Assembly (NCBI GenBank): GCA_937958875.1
Contig: CALGMJ010000011.1
Location: 1 to 64,000 of the forward strand
From: an uncultured Verrucomicrobiales bacterium
GTDB lineage: Bacteria > Verrucomicrobiota > Verrucomicrobiia > Verrucomicrobiales > Akkermansiaceae
DNA: 64,000 nucleotides
Direction of reading: 5' to 3'
Shown here in pieces: positions 34,309 to 44,084 of the stretch. The position numbers and the translations under genes were made by a program. The notes below the pieces were generated by a model. The model was not told the origin of the DNA. It did not search any database and saw only the letters and a program-made list of their open reading frames with translations. Position 1 is the stretch's first letter. Each line of letters begins with the position of its first letter.

Positions 34309-36000
34309 GTGAAGCAAAGCACTCTTTTTGGGATCTTCTTAGCCATTTTCTTTTCCGTTCTTACTCTTGGGATTGCCCAGGGCGCGTCAGACCTTGACCC
34401 AGCCTATCACTCCGGGGAACTTGGATTAACCAAGGATCAATACGCAAAATTCCCTCTCCCTCTCGCGACATACGATACTGTGGAACAAGAGGATTGGGGG
34501 ATTTGGCAAAAACTAAAATACCGTGCAGGTCAACAAGGTGGTTTTAATATCGTTGCCACCATTATTTTTGTCTGCGCCATCATCCATACCTTCCTAAGTG
34601 GATTTTTTCTCGAAATGGCTCACCACCACGAGGAAAAGCACAAAGAGCGCATCAAGGAACTTGGCCTCACTGGCGAGGCAAAACCTCACGACGACGCGAA
34701 GGATGACGTCTCCTTCCGCGCAAACCTATTCCACTTCCTCGGCGAAGTAGAAGCAGTCTTTGGGATCTGGGTCATCGCTCTTGCGGGAGCGATTCTCTGG
34801 TTCTTCGGCATTCAGGGCGAAGGCCTCGGAGCTGGATTTCAAGAAATCAAAAGCTACATCGGCCATGATGTAAACTTCACCGAGCCACTCTTCGTTGTCA
34901 TTATTATGGCCATCGCGGCAACTCGCCCGGTCGTTCGTTTTGCTGAATTCCTCGTAGACAAAGTTGCCCAAATCTTCGGTGGTTCTCCTGCAGCCTGGTG
35001 GCTCTCGGCTCTCACCATCACCCCACTCCTAGGCTCCTTCATCACTGAGCCTGCAGCTATGACCATCGCTGCCTTCTTACTTTCGAAGAAATTTTTCGAT
35101 CTCAATCCTTCCCCCAAATTCGCCTACGCCACTCTCGGGCTACTCTTTGTGAACATCTCCGTGGGCGGTACTCTCACCCACTTTGCCGCTCCTCCAGTGC
35201 TCATGATTGCGAGTAAATGGAACTTTGACATGGGCTTCATGTTCATGAACTTCGGCTGGAAAGCAGCGATCGGCATCGGCATATCAAACGCTGCTTACTT
35301 CTACTACTTCCGGTCTGAATTCGAGAAATTGAAGCCTACGGAAGATCGCGATATGCACATTCCATCGAAGTGGATCGACCGTGAAGACCCGATCCCAACT
35401 TGGATCACCGTCGCTCACCTCCTCTTCCTCGGGTGGACCGTTCTCAACGCCCATACTCCATCGATGTTCATTGGAGGTTTCCTCTTCTTCCTCGGCTTCA
35501 CCCAAGCAACTGGCCATCACCAGAATGACGTGAACATGAAGAGCCCTGTGCTCGTTGGCTTCTTCCTCGCCGGTCTCGTCATCCACGGCGGCTGCCAAGG
35601 CTGGTGGATCTCCGTCCTTCTTACCTCCATTGAAAACGGATGGGTCCTCATGATTGGATCGACCCTACTCACCGCCTTTAACGATAACGCCGCCATTACC
35701 TACCTCGCCTCACAGGCACCAGGACTAAGCATTGGAGCGAAATACGCCATCGTGGCAGGTGCGGTAACCGGGGGCGGCCTTACCGTCATCGCGAACGCAC
35801 CAAACCCAGCAGGGCAGTCCATCTTAGGGCGCTATTTCAAAGGTGGAGTTGCTCCCATGAATCTGGTCAAAGCGGCCGCAGTCCCAACAGTTATTGTGGG
35901 CCTTTGCTTCATGATTTTCCCCTCTTCAGGACAGAAAATCGATCCAAAGCCAAAGGTCGAGAAGGCACCAGCAAAGGAACTTGTGTTGCCAAAACATTAA
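34309..36000 (+). CDS. Putative Na+/H+ antiporter (PF07399-like)
   Basis: Integral membrane protein of 563 residues starting at GTG. The N-terminal signal-like segment is followed by about 12 membrane spans. A His/Glu-rich stretch (HHHEEKHKERIKE) lies after the second span. Motifs such as ITPLLGSFITEPAAMTIAAF near 240, ISVGGTLTHFAAPPVLM near 285, LTAFNDNAAITYLASQ near 455 and VIANAPNPAGQ near 495 match the family annotated as putative Na+/H+ antiporter, related to the arsenite/NhaD ion-transporter superfamily. It stands ahead of ribE, perhaps cotranscribed (6 bp apart). Confidence 0.82.
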   Translation: MKQSTLFGIFLAIFFSVLTLGIAQGASDLDPAYHSGELGLTKDQYAKFPLPLATYDTVEQEDWGIWQKLKYRAGQQGGFNIVATIIFVCAIIHTFLSGFFLEMAHHHEEKHKERIKELGLTGEAKPHDDAKDDVSFRANLFHFLGEVEAVFGIWVIALAGAILWFFGIQGEGLGAGFQEIKSYIGHDVNFTEPLFVVIIMAIAATRPVVRFAEFLVDKVAQIFGGSPAAWWLSALTITPLLGSFITEPAAMTIAAFLLSKKFFDLNPSPKFAYATLGLLFVNISVGGTLTHFAAPPVLMIASKWNFDMGFMFMNFGWKAAIGIGISNAAYFYYFRSEFEKLKPTEDRDMHIPSKWIDREDPIPTWITVAHLLFLGWTVLNAHTPSMFIGGFLFFLGFTQATGHHQNDVNMKSPVLVGFFLAGLVIHGGCQGWWISVLLTSIENGWVLMIGSTLLTAFNDNAAITYLASQAPGLSIGAKYAIVAGAVTGGGLTVIANAPNPAGQSILGRYFKGGVAPMNLVKAAAVPTVIVGLCFMIFPSSGQKIDPKPKVEKAPAKELVLPKH

Positions 36001-36006
36001 CGACCT

Positions 36007-36591
36007 ATGTTTACCGGACTCGTCGAAGCCACGGGCACCGTTTCCTCCCTGAAAGATCTCGGGGAGCAAGCACGTCTGGAACTGAAAATCCCATTTGCCA
36101 GTGAACTTGCTCTCGGCGACTCCGTTGCAGTCAATGGTTGCTGTCTTACCGTCGCAAGGCTTGGTGAGACCACGGCCTTTGACCTACTTGCTCAAACCCT
36201 TAAGGTCACCTCACTCGGCCAGCTGACTGCTGGTCGGGCGGTCAATCTCGAGCGAGCCCTCGCTGTCGGAGACAGACTCGGTGGCCACTTCGTCCAAGGA
36301 CATGTCGACGAAACTGGGAAGATCCTCGACCTCTCTCCGCTAGGTCAGGACCATCGCCTCGAAGTCAGCCTTCCCCCTTCCATCCATGCCCTCTGCCTGG
36401 ACAAAGGCTCCCTCACCATTGAGGGCATTTCTCTTACGATCGCGGAACTCAAAGAAGAAAGTGCCATCTTCTGGATCACCCCGCATACCTTTGAGGCCAC
36501 TCATCTTCATCAGGCCAAGACTGACCAGATCGTCAATCTCGAGGGAGACCTACTCGCGAAATACGTGCAGAAGCTACTCCCCCGAGCATGA
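36007..36591 (+). CDS. ribE: Riboflavin synthase alpha subunit
   Basis: RibE dismutates two 6,7-dimethyl-8-ribityllumazines to riboflavin. The 194-residue protein is the usual two-barrel repeat: MFTGLVEATGTV at the start, VAVNGCCLTV near 40, GGHFVQGHVDETG near 95, and the second repeat with LTIEGISLTI near 137. The other rib genes are not here. It overlaps the convergent phosphodiesterase-family gene by 18 bp at the 3' end. Confidence 0.95.
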   Translation: MFTGLVEATGTVSSLKDLGEQARLELKIPFASELALGDSVAVNGCCLTVARLGETTAFDLLAQTLKVTSLGQLTAGRAVNLERALAVGDRLGGHFVQGHVDETGKILDLSPLGQDHRLEVSLPPSIHALCLDKGSLTIEGISLTIAELKEESAIFWITPHTFEATHLHQAKTDQIVNLEGDLLAKYVQKLLPRA

Positions 36592-37926
36592 GCGCGCTCT
36601 AATCCAACCGAACACACTCTCGGCTGAGTCTACCGACGCCGCACCTTCGCCTATCACGATTGGCTGCTCGTCTTCAGAGACATTATCACGTCCATGAGAA
36701 CCTTTAACGAGCTCTGCCTTCAGCGGGATCACGTCCATCAGACCACGTAGGCCGAGCTTCTTCTTCGCTAAGAACCCAGCGATTTTTAACAGGGGGAAAC
36801 GAATCTCCGGATCTAAGAAAAGCTCTACTGGATCATAACCCGGCTTACGATGGATATCGATACAGCGGGCAAAGTCTGGAGCCTTAGCATCATCCTCCCA
36901 GTAGTAGTAGGTAAACCAGGAATCCTCTTCTGACACGGCCACCAGATCACCTCCTCGCTCACGTCCGACACCATCGCCCCAGAGTTCATCCCCTTCACGG
37001 ACTTCTTCTACTCCGTCCACCTCTTCTAACATTCTTCTTACTTCCTCTTTGAGAGATTGATCATTGAGATAAATGTGGGCCACCTGATGATCTGCCACCG
37101 CAAAAACTTTACATCCCCCACAATCGAGCGTCTCCAGACCCAGTTCATCTTTGACCTGAATCCAACCTTTTTTACGGAAAACGCGGTTTAGGTGAATGGC
37201 TCGATTCACTTTAGAAATTCCATATTCAGAAAGAACAAGAACCTCTACAGATCGACTCTCTAAAAAAGAAATCAAATCACAAGTAACCTGATCGATGGCA
37301 GCATACTCAACCTCCATCTCAGGAGCTCCAGGACCGTACTTTTGAAGCCCATAATCAAGATGCGGGAGGTAGACGAGATTCATCTCCGGTGATTCCTTTT
37401 CTTCGATCCAGCGCGCCGAATCAGCAATCCACTGTGAGGAGGCAATCCCAGCCTTAGGCCCCCAAAAAGATGGGAATGGAAAGTCACCTAAGTCATCCTT
37501 AATCTCCTCTCGCATGCCCATCGGCTCCGTGTGAATGTCAAAAAACTTCCTCCCATCAGCCGGGTAAAGTGGTCGTGGCGTCGCTGAAAATTCAGCGGAA
37601 GAATACATGTTATACCACCAGAACATCTTCGCACATTTTCCAGAAATCCCCTCCCAAACCTTCTCACCTTTCACGAGGTGATTACTCTGTTTCCAGAATT
37701 TCACCTCAGCAGCCTCACGGTCGTACCAACCGTTGCCCACAATTCCATGTTCAGCTACTGGGCGTCCAGTGAGATAAGAGCTCTGCGCGGTACAAGTGAC
37801 AGCCGGAAAAGCGGGTCGAAAACTTCGCTGTTCCCGTTTTTCAGCCCAAGCTTTGAGCCGAGGCATTTCATGTAGGACTGATTTTGTCAGCCCCACCACA
37901 TTTAGCACCGCTACTCTGTTCGCCAT
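36574..37926 (-). CDS. Type I phosphodiesterase/nucleotide pyrophosphatase family protein, altered metal ligands
   Basis: Alkaline-phosphatase-superfamily protein of 450 residues. The nucleophile Thr lies in FPAVTCTAQSSYLTGRP (about 40-56), then EHGIVGNGWYDREAAE. The first metal ligand, usually Asp-Gly near residue 10, is NVVG here; the SDHG motif is SEYG (near 233) and the D-x-x-x-H motif is LDYGLQKYGP. So several ligands differ from true NPPs. The pattern resembles the phosphodiesterase-like member of the Ebo (eustigmatophyte-bacterial operon) set, recalled from memory; no other ebo gene is here. The C-terminal KGSHGR keeps the HG. No signal peptide. Confidence 0.75.
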   Translation of the reverse strand: MANRVAVLNVVGLTKSVLHEMPRLKAWAEKREQRSFRPAFPAVTCTAQSSYLTGRPVAEHGIVGNGWYDREAAEVKFWKQSNHLVKGEKVWEGISGKCAKMFWWYNMYSSAEFSATPRPLYPADGRKFFDIHTEPMGMREEIKDDLGDFPFPSFWGPKAGIASSQWIADSARWIEEKESPEMNLVYLPHLDYGLQKYGPGAPEMEVEYAAIDQVTCDLISFLESRSVEVLVLSEYGISKVNRAIHLNRVFRKKGWIQVKDELGLETLDCGGCKVFAVADHQVAHIYLNDQSLKEEVRRMLEEVDGVEEVREGDELWGDGVGRERGGDLVAVSEEDSWFTYYYWEDDAKAPDFARCIDIHRKPGYDPVELFLDPEIRFPLLKIAGFLAKKKLGLRGLMDVIPLKAELVKGSHGRDNVSEDEQPIVIGEGAASVDSAESVFGWIRARSCSGE

Positions 37927-38047
37927 TGCGAATGGACCATGAATGAGCCTGTGCGCTAGTGTAAAGATTTTGTCTTATCTTTACCCAGGCTAAATCAAAG
38001 GGCACTCAGAGACTGACTATCTCCTGATCCTGACGAGATTCAAAAAA

Positions 38048-39448
38048 TCACATTTCCAGCATCATCCGAGTGGGATTCTCGAGGCAGTCTTTGATACGGA
38101 TCAGGAAGGTAACCGCTTCTTTACCATCGACGAGGCGGTGATCATAGCTGAGAGCAAGATACATCATGGGACGAATCTCAACCTTACCATTCACGGCTAC
38201 CGGACGCTGTTGGATAGTGTGCATTCCGAGGATGCCTGACTGAGGAGGATTCAGGATGGGAGTGCTGAGAAGGGAGCCGTAGACCCCGCCATTGGAAATG
38301 GTGAAGACCCCACCCTGAAGGTCTGAAAATTCGATTTTCCCCTCTTTACCTTTGACGGCATAGTCGATGATGTCTTTTTCGATTTGGGCGAAGCCTTTCT
38401 GGTCAGCATCTCGGAGGACGGGAACGATGAGTCCTTTTTCAGTGCCGATGGCGATACCGATGTCATAAAAATGATTTTCGATAATGTCAGTCCCATCGAT
38501 ACGCCCATTGACTGCAGGAACGTCTTTAAGAGCTTGGACGACGGCTTTGGTAAAGAGTGACATGAAGCCAAGTTTAACTCCGTGTTTTTTAACGAAGTCA
38601 TCCTGGACGGATTTACGCAACTTCATGATTTCGGTCATATCGACCTCATTGAAAGTAGTAAGGATGGCTGCAGTCTGCTGAGCATTGACGAGATGCTGAG
38701 CGATTTTACGGCGCAGAGGGCTCATCTTTTTCCGAGTGACACGAGAGTCATCGTCTTTAGCCGGAGCTGAAGCGGCTGCAGGCTTCGGCGGAGCGGAAGT
38801 CACAGGAGCTGGGGCAGCAGCTTGAGATTGAGCCTGAGGAGTAGCGACAGCTGCGGAAGTTTGGACTGGAGTTGGACTTTCGCCTGCACCTTCAGCGATG
38901 GAGCCAAGCACGGAGCCAATTTCAACTTCTGTTCCTTCGGGGATATCAATGGTGATGATGCCGGAGACCTCAGCCTCAACCTCTGAGGAGACTTTATCGG
39001 TATCTAGACTGACAATGATCTGACCTTTCTGAACCTGATCCCCAGAGCTAACTGTCCAGGCAGCAACGGTGGCAGAAGTGATAGACTCCCCCGCTGCTGG
39101 CACAACGATTTTAACAATCCGGGCGGGAGTAGAGGAGGCGGAACTGGGCGCAGCCGCAGCCTGAGCGGGTGGGGCAGCGGCTTCTACTGGAGCTGGAGTG
39201 GCGGCAGCTGGAGCACCTTCGGCAATGCTTCCGATGCTTGCTCCAATTTCTACTTCTTCCCCTTCGGCAATCGCGATACTCAAAGTTCCTGAAAATTCAG
39301 CTTCGAGGTCATTGGAGACCTTGTCTGTTTCGAGTGATACGAGGGTCTCCCCTTTTGTCACCTGATCGCCGTCTTTCTTATGCCACTGGGCGATGAGGGC
39401 TGAGGTGATGGATTCTCCGAATGGTGGGATGATGATGGACTGAGACAT
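38048..39448 (-). CDS. sucB: Dihydrolipoyllysine succinyltransferase (E2 of 2-oxoglutarate dehydrogenase)
   Basis: SucB passes the succinyl group from the E1-bound intermediate to CoA. Layout in 466 residues: lipoyl domain 1 with acceptor Lys43 (LETDKVS), Ala/Pro linker, lipoyl domain 2 with Lys152 (LDTDKVS), a long Ala/Pro linker and a catalytic domain from about 235 ([16 protein letters not shown]) to the active-site [12 protein letters not shown] near 440. No peripheral-subunit-binding domain is seen between the second lipoyl domain and the catalytic domain, unlike E. coli SucB. It follows sucA in one operon (56 bp gap). No lpd is present. Confidence 0.93.
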   Translation of the reverse strand: MSQSIIIPPFGESITSALIAQWHKKDGDQVTKGETLVSLETDKVSNDLEAEFSGTLSIAIAEGEEVEIGASIGSIAEGAPAAATPAPVEAAAPPAQAAAAPSSASSTPARIVKIVVPAAGESITSATVAAWTVSSGDQVQKGQIIVSLDTDKVSSEVEAEVSGIITIDIPEGTEVEIGSVLGSIAEGAGESPTPVQTSAAVATPQAQSQAAAPAPVTSAPPKPAAASAPAKDDDSRVTRKKMSPLRRKIAQHLVNAQQTAAILTTFNEVDMTEIMKLRKSVQDDFVKKHGVKLGFMSLFTKAVVQALKDVPAVNGRIDGTDIIENHFYDIGIAIGTEKGLIVPVLRDADQKGFAQIEKDIIDYAVKGKEGKIEFSDLQGGVFTISNGGVYGSLLSTPILNPPQSGILGMHTIQQRPVAVNGKVEIRPMMYLALSYDHRLVDGKEAVTFLIRIKDCLENPTRMMLEM

Positions 39449-39504
39449 TGCTGAAGAGAGGAAAGAAGGAGGTGATGGTGAAAAATGTTACCGTAAGGTG
39501 GTTT

Positions 39505-42282
39505 TTAGACGGAGAAAGCCTGCTCACAGAGCATCTTTTGTTCCCGTTTATGAACTGCTTTTGAACCGGTGGAAGGACTGGAGGCACGCTCACGCCCAGC
39601 ATAGCGGACATGTGAGCGAGTCATCTTTTCAAGACGTGGCTGCATGAAGAACCACGCTCCCATATTGAGAGGTTCCTCCTGACACCAGACGTATTTTTTC
39701 GCAGAGAGATAAGGACTCATGGCCTGCTTAATGGACTCAACGTGGAGTGGATAGATTTGCTCGACCCGGATGATGGCGGCGTCCTTGATTTGATGCTCTT
39801 CCCGGTAGGCGAGGAGATCATAATAGACCTTTCCTGAACAGAAGATGACGCGTGAAACACGCTCTGGGCGCTCAAACTCATAGCTATCAGCGATGATTTC
39901 CTGGAAGGTGGTGTCATCGAGAAATTCTTCCACATCAGAAACGGCCCGAGGATTGGTAAGAAGGCTCTTAGGCGTCATTAGGATCAGTGGCTTCCGGACG
40001 GTATTGAGCTTCTGGCGGCGCAGGGCGTGGAAATACTGCGCAGGTGTAGTGAGATTTGCTACGATCATATTTTTCTCTGCACAGAGCTGAAGAAAACGCT
40101 CGAGGCGGGCGCTGGAGTGCTCAGGCCCCATCCCTTCATAACCATGCGGAAGAAGCATGACGAGAGAGCTAGGAGTCTGCCACTTAGATTCCGCAGAGGA
40201 GATAAACTGATCGATGATGACTTGGGCACCGTTAGCGAAGTCTCCGAACTGAGCTTCCCACAGAAGAAGCATGTTAGGACAGCCGAGGGAATAACCATAG
40301 TCAAAACCAAGAACTGCTGCTTCAGATAATAAGCTATTGTAAACGCAGAAACGCTCTTGATCTGAGGCTAGATTCCGCAGAGGCATGTAACGCTCACGTG
40401 TCTCATAATCGTAAAAGACAGCGTGACGATGACTGAAGGTGCCACGGCGGCAGTCCTGACCGGAAAGGCGGACCGGATAACCATCAAGCAAGAGTGAACC
40501 AAAGGCGAGAGCTTCGCCAAAAGCCCAGTCATAAGGTCCCCCATTCTGAAGGGCCTCAGAACGACGTGGAATAAAGCGCTTAGCAAGAGTCGGATGAACT
40601 TGGAACCCGTCCGGGATCGTGGTGAGCGTTTTACCGACGTGCTGGAGCTGATCGAGTGGGATCCCAGTCTGGACAGGATCAAAGTTGAACGCATCCTGCT
40701 CCTCGGCGGTAGAGCCGGTGAAAACGGATAGATCTTCAGTCCCCTGTTCACGCTTTCGCATTTTTTCCAGCTCACCTTCGAGACGCTGCCAGATTTCATC
40801 GTGAATGCTCTGCACTTCAGCAGCAGTGATGACATTGGAGTCGATGAGTTCCGTTTGATAGAGCTGCCAGGCAACTTTACGGCCCGAAATTTTGCGATAG
40901 ATATGAGGCTGGGTAAAAGCAGCTTGATCAGTTTCATTATGCCCCTGGCGGCGGTAGCAATACATGTCGATCACGACATCACGGCCCCAGCGCTGGCGGA
41001 ACTCGAGGGCAAACTCAGCAGCCCAGAGTAATTCCTCAGGGCGCTCTCCGTTAACGTGGAGAATGGGAGCATCGATCATCTTAGCAACATCAGTGGCATA
41101 GGCTGAGGAACGAGCGTCCTCAGGCATAGTAGTGAAGCCGATCTGATTATTAACGATGAGATGAATGGTTCCACCGGTGCGGTAGCCTTCGAGTTGAGAA
41201 AGATTGAGCACTTCGGCAACGGGCCCTTGCCCGGCAAAGGCTGCGTCGCCGTGAATAAGGAGAGGCAGGACGACTTTTCGATCTGTCTGAGCTCCATCAT
41301 CACCGATAAGGCGCTGGCGAGCACGTGCTTTCCCTTCAACGACGGGATTCACAGCTTCGAGATGACTCGGGTTTGCAGCTAAGGAAACCCGGACTTCTCC
41401 ATCGGGGAGCTTAAGATGATTTTCGTAGCCGAGGTGGTATTTGACGTCCCCATCGCCCGCTACGAGATCGGGAACGTAGTTCGGGGTAAATTCGTAAAGA
41501 AGGGTGGAGATTTTCTTCTTCACGAAGTGCGCGAGCACATTGAGGCGACCTCGGTGTGCCATCCCCATTTCGATTTCCTTCACTCCACTCTGCGGGCAGC
41601 TCTCTAGGATACGATTCAACAAAACCATGAGGCCCTCACCGCCCTCGAGAGAGAATCTCTTTTCTCCGAGGAATTTCTTACCGAGGAAAGATTCAAAGAG
41701 CTCAGATTCCATAAGCCAACGGAGAGATTTAATCTGATCCTCATTAGAAAGCTTAGCCCGGCTTGGTCTGTTCTCGATGCGTTGACGAATCCAGTTTCGC
41801 ACTTCCGTCTCATGGATGTGCATGAACTCGAAGCCAGTTTTTCCAGAATAGGTTTCCTCCAATGCGGAGACGAGATCGCGGAGCTTGATGGATTCGCCCT
41901 GACGGAAAAATTTGTTAGAAGCCTCACGATCAAGATCAGCATCGCTCATTCCAAATTGGCTCAATTCTAAGCGTGGATTTCTCACCCCCTGCTCCTCAAG
42001 AGGATTAATATGAGCCTGAGTGTGACCGAGTGTGCGGTAATTGTAGACAAGGGAAACAACCTTACCACGAAAGGTGAGCTGATCTTCGGAAGCAGGCGCC
42101 TCGCCTTGAACTCCCGCTGGTGTTCCTGCAGGCCCGCCTTTCTTAGGAAGAGTGGAACCAAGCTCAAAGCCCTCAAAATAAGCGGCCCAGATATCATCTA
42201 CGGACGAGGGATCGTCGCTCCATTTGGCGTAGTTTTCGTCGAGGAGGGCAGCGTTCAGCCGGGGTGAAATATGCGAGGCCAT
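39505..42282 (-). CDS. sucA: 2-oxoglutarate dehydrogenase E1 component
   Basis: SucA is the thiamine-diphosphate E1 that decarboxylates 2-oxoglutarate. The 925 residues fit the family. Landmarks are LLDENYAKWSDDP at the start, the EIGMAHRGRLNVL-type segment near 240, GDAAFAGQGPVAEVLNLSQL near 345, the TPP-binding GGTIHLIVNNQIGFTT, and LLLPHGYEGMGPEHSSARLERFL near 700. Its ATG lies downstream of a promoter with a palindrome in the spacer. It is followed by sucB, forming a sucA-sucB operon separate from sucCD. Confidence 0.97.
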   Translation of the reverse strand: MASHISPRLNAALLDENYAKWSDDPSSVDDIWAAYFEGFELGSTLPKKGGPAGTPAGVQGEAPASEDQLTFRGKVVSLVYNYRTLGHTQAHINPLEEQGVRNPRLELSQFGMSDADLDREASNKFFRQGESIKLRDLVSALEETYSGKTGFEFMHIHETEVRNWIRQRIENRPSRAKLSNEDQIKSLRWLMESELFESFLGKKFLGEKRFSLEGGEGLMVLLNRILESCPQSGVKEIEMGMAHRGRLNVLAHFVKKKISTLLYEFTPNYVPDLVAGDGDVKYHLGYENHLKLPDGEVRVSLAANPSHLEAVNPVVEGKARARQRLIGDDGAQTDRKVVLPLLIHGDAAFAGQGPVAEVLNLSQLEGYRTGGTIHLIVNNQIGFTTMPEDARSSAYATDVAKMIDAPILHVNGERPEELLWAAEFALEFRQRWGRDVVIDMYCYRRQGHNETDQAAFTQPHIYRKISGRKVAWQLYQTELIDSNVITAAEVQSIHDEIWQRLEGELEKMRKREQGTEDLSVFTGSTAEEQDAFNFDPVQTGIPLDQLQHVGKTLTTIPDGFQVHPTLAKRFIPRRSEALQNGGPYDWAFGEALAFGSLLLDGYPVRLSGQDCRRGTFSHRHAVFYDYETRERYMPLRNLASDQERFCVYNSLLSEAAVLGFDYGYSLGCPNMLLLWEAQFGDFANGAQVIIDQFISSAESKWQTPSSLVMLLPHGYEGMGPEHSSARLERFLQLCAEKNMIVANLTTPAQYFHALRRQKLNTVRKPLILMTPKSLLTNPRAVSDVEEFLDDTTFQEIIADSYEFERPERVSRVIFCSGKVYYDLLAYREEHQIKDAAIIRVEQIYPLHVESIKQAMSPYLSAKKYVWCQEEPLNMGAWFFMQPRLEKMTRSHVRYAGRERASSPSTGSKAVHKREQKMLCEQAFSV

Positions 42283-42328
42283 GAGGATAAGTCTGAGATT
42301 GAGGCTTGGTAAGCACTCGGTATGCCGT

Positions 42329-42357
42329 TAGTTAATTGCCACGCCCGCGTGAGTCAA
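42329..42357 (-). promoter_or_regulatory. Candidate sucA promoter with palindrome in the spacer
   Basis: On the minus strand TTGACT (42352-42357) and TAACTA (42329-42334) are 17 bp apart. CACGC-CC-GCGTG (42340-42351) is a perfect inverted repeat between the two boxes, where a repressor could bind. The divergent ABC-operon gene starts at 42391. Confidence 0.45.
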
Positions 42358-42390
42358 TCGCGCAACACCTGATCCCATAAAGAAAAACGC

Positions 42391-43323
42391 ATGATCGAGA
42401 TCGCCAGTCTCAGCAAGCGCTACGGTAGACACCTTGCCGTGGACGAAATTTCCTTCGAAGTCGCCAAAGGCGAAGTCGTTGGTTTCCTAGGGCCCAATGG
42501 GGCCGGGAAAAGCACAACCCTGAAAATGTTAACCGGATTTCTCCCTCCTACGGCGGGAGCCGCACGCATTGGCGGATACGATATCTTCCGGGAGTCACTC
42601 GAAGTGCGAAAGCATATCGGCTACATGCCTGAAAACGTGCCTCTCTATACCGAAATGCGAGTAAAAGAATATCTCCGCTTTCGTGGAGCACTACGTGGGA
42701 TGAAAGGGAGCCACCTCCGCACTCGACTCGGTGAAGTGATGGAAACGGCGGGACTCACTCACGTTCGGCGAAAGATGATCAAAACGCTGTCAAAAGGTTA
42801 CCGACAGAGAGTTGGACTCGCTGACGCCCTCATCCACGAACCGGATCTTCTTATTCTTGATGAACCGACGAATGGTCTCGACCCGAACCAAATTCGCTCA
42901 ATCCGCAGCCTCATCCAGCGCCTCGGCGAAAAGCACACTATCCTCCTCTCAACACATATCCTGAGCGAAGTTGAAATGACATGTAATAAGGTCGTCATCA
43001 TTGATGAAGGAAAGGTGAAAGCGGCTGATACGCCGAGTAACCTAGTGAAAAACATGCGTCGTGCGGGGCGCATCTCAGTGGAAATGAAAGTGGCGGCTGA
43101 CGAGGGAGAAACGTATCTCAACGCACTGGAAAACGTGAAAAAAGTCACCAGTGAGCCACTCCGTGACGGCTGGACTCGCTTCGCAGTTTTCTGTGAACCC
43201 CGCACTGATACACGATTAAAAATTTCTGAGCTTTCACATGAAAAAAGATGGCCGCTGAGATCGCTAGCCCGAAAGAATGCTACTCTTGAAGAAGTGTTTG
43301 TAGAATTGACCCGAAAAGACTGA
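42391..43323 (+). CDS. gldA: GldA-like ABC transporter ATP-binding protein
   Basis: ABC ATPase of 310 residues. Walker A GPNGAGKSTTLKML is near residues 34-47, signature LSKGYRQRVGLADAL near 133, Walker B LLILDEPTNGLDP near 154 and the switch His in LLSTHILSE. A C-terminal extension of about 75 residues is typical of the drug/export and GldA subgroup. It starts a four-gene operon with a permease, a GldG-like protein and a DUF4340 protein. In Bacteroidetes the GldA/F/G set is linked to gliding; here the role is unknown. Confidence 0.88.
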   Translation: MIEIASLSKRYGRHLAVDEISFEVAKGEVVGFLGPNGAGKSTTLKMLTGFLPPTAGAARIGGYDIFRESLEVRKHIGYMPENVPLYTEMRVKEYLRFRGALRGMKGSHLRTRLGEVMETAGLTHVRRKMIKTLSKGYRQRVGLADALIHEPDLLILDEPTNGLDPNQIRSIRSLIQRLGEKHTILLSTHILSEVEMTCNKVVIIDEGKVKAADTPSNLVKNMRRAGRISVEMKVAADEGETYLNALENVKKVTSEPLRDGWTRFAVFCEPRTDTRLKISELSHEKRWPLRSLARKNATLEEVFVELTRKD

Positions 43324-43331
43324 CCACTGCT

Positions 43332-44084
43332 ATGCGTGTTTTCCGAATTCTCTTCATGAAGGAACTGAAGAGCTACTTCTTCAGCCCCTTCGGCTGGCTC
43401 ATCATGGCCTTCGCCGCTTTAATGCAGGGCCTCTCTCTCTCAACGACGATGAAAGGCTTCATGGACGTCGCCCAGTCCGAGAGCCTCGTCTACGTTGTCT
43501 TTCAGGCACCGACCTTTTGGTTTTACTTCCTTTTCTTATTTCCCGTTCTGACGATGCGGCTTTTTTCTGAGGAAAATCGCTCAGGCACACTGGAAGGCCT
43601 CCTCACCGCTCCAGTCCAGACCTGGCAGGTGGTGCTTTCTAAATATAGTGCTGCTTACCTGACCTTTGCGATCTTGTGGATTCCTGTTCTCTTTCATTTC
43701 AAGCTCTTCACCATGATCACAAACGTGCCTCCGCCATTTACTAATGGCGAAATCTACGGCTCCCTGCTGATCATTCTACTCATGGGGGCCCTCTTCACCG
43801 CGATGGGCTGTCTCGCCTCATGCCTGACCTCGAGCCAAATCATCGCTGGAATCGTCTGCATCGGCTTCCTCTTTATCCACTTCCTCCTAGGTCTAGTGAC
43901 CCTCTGGTGGGGTGACCAAATTCCGGCTGCTCCATTTTTCCACTTCATCTCATCACGGGAACATCTTGACCTCTTCTCACGAGGCTTACTCGATTCCCGC
44001 CCTATTATTTACTACCTTACTATGACTGGCTTTGTCCTGATCCTGACCCATCACGTGCTGGACTTCCGGCGTTGGAAACCATGA
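43332..44084 (+). CDS. gldF: GldF-like ABC transporter permease
   Basis: ABC-2 permease of 250 residues with about six membrane spans. It begins MRVFRILFMKELKSYFFSPFGW, typical of this family, then has TMRLFSEENRSGTLEGLLTAPV at about 75-96, the cytoplasmic E-x-x-x-G-T-L-E motif of ABC-2 permeases. The last spans include GIVCIGFLFIHFLLGLVTLWWG. It lies 8 bp after the ATPase, and its stop overlaps the GldG-like start by 4 bp. Confidence 0.87.
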   Translation: MRVFRILFMKELKSYFFSPFGWLIMAFAALMQGLSLSTTMKGFMDVAQSESLVYVVFQAPTFWFYFLFLFPVLTMRLFSEENRSGTLEGLLTAPVQTWQVVLSKYSAAYLTFAILWIPVLFHFKLFTMITNVPPPFTNGEIYGSLLIILLMGALFTAMGCLASCLTSSQIIAGIVCIGFLFIHFLLGLVTLWWGDQIPAAPFFHFISSREHLDLFSRGLLDSRPIIYYLTMTGFVLILTHHVLDFRRWKP

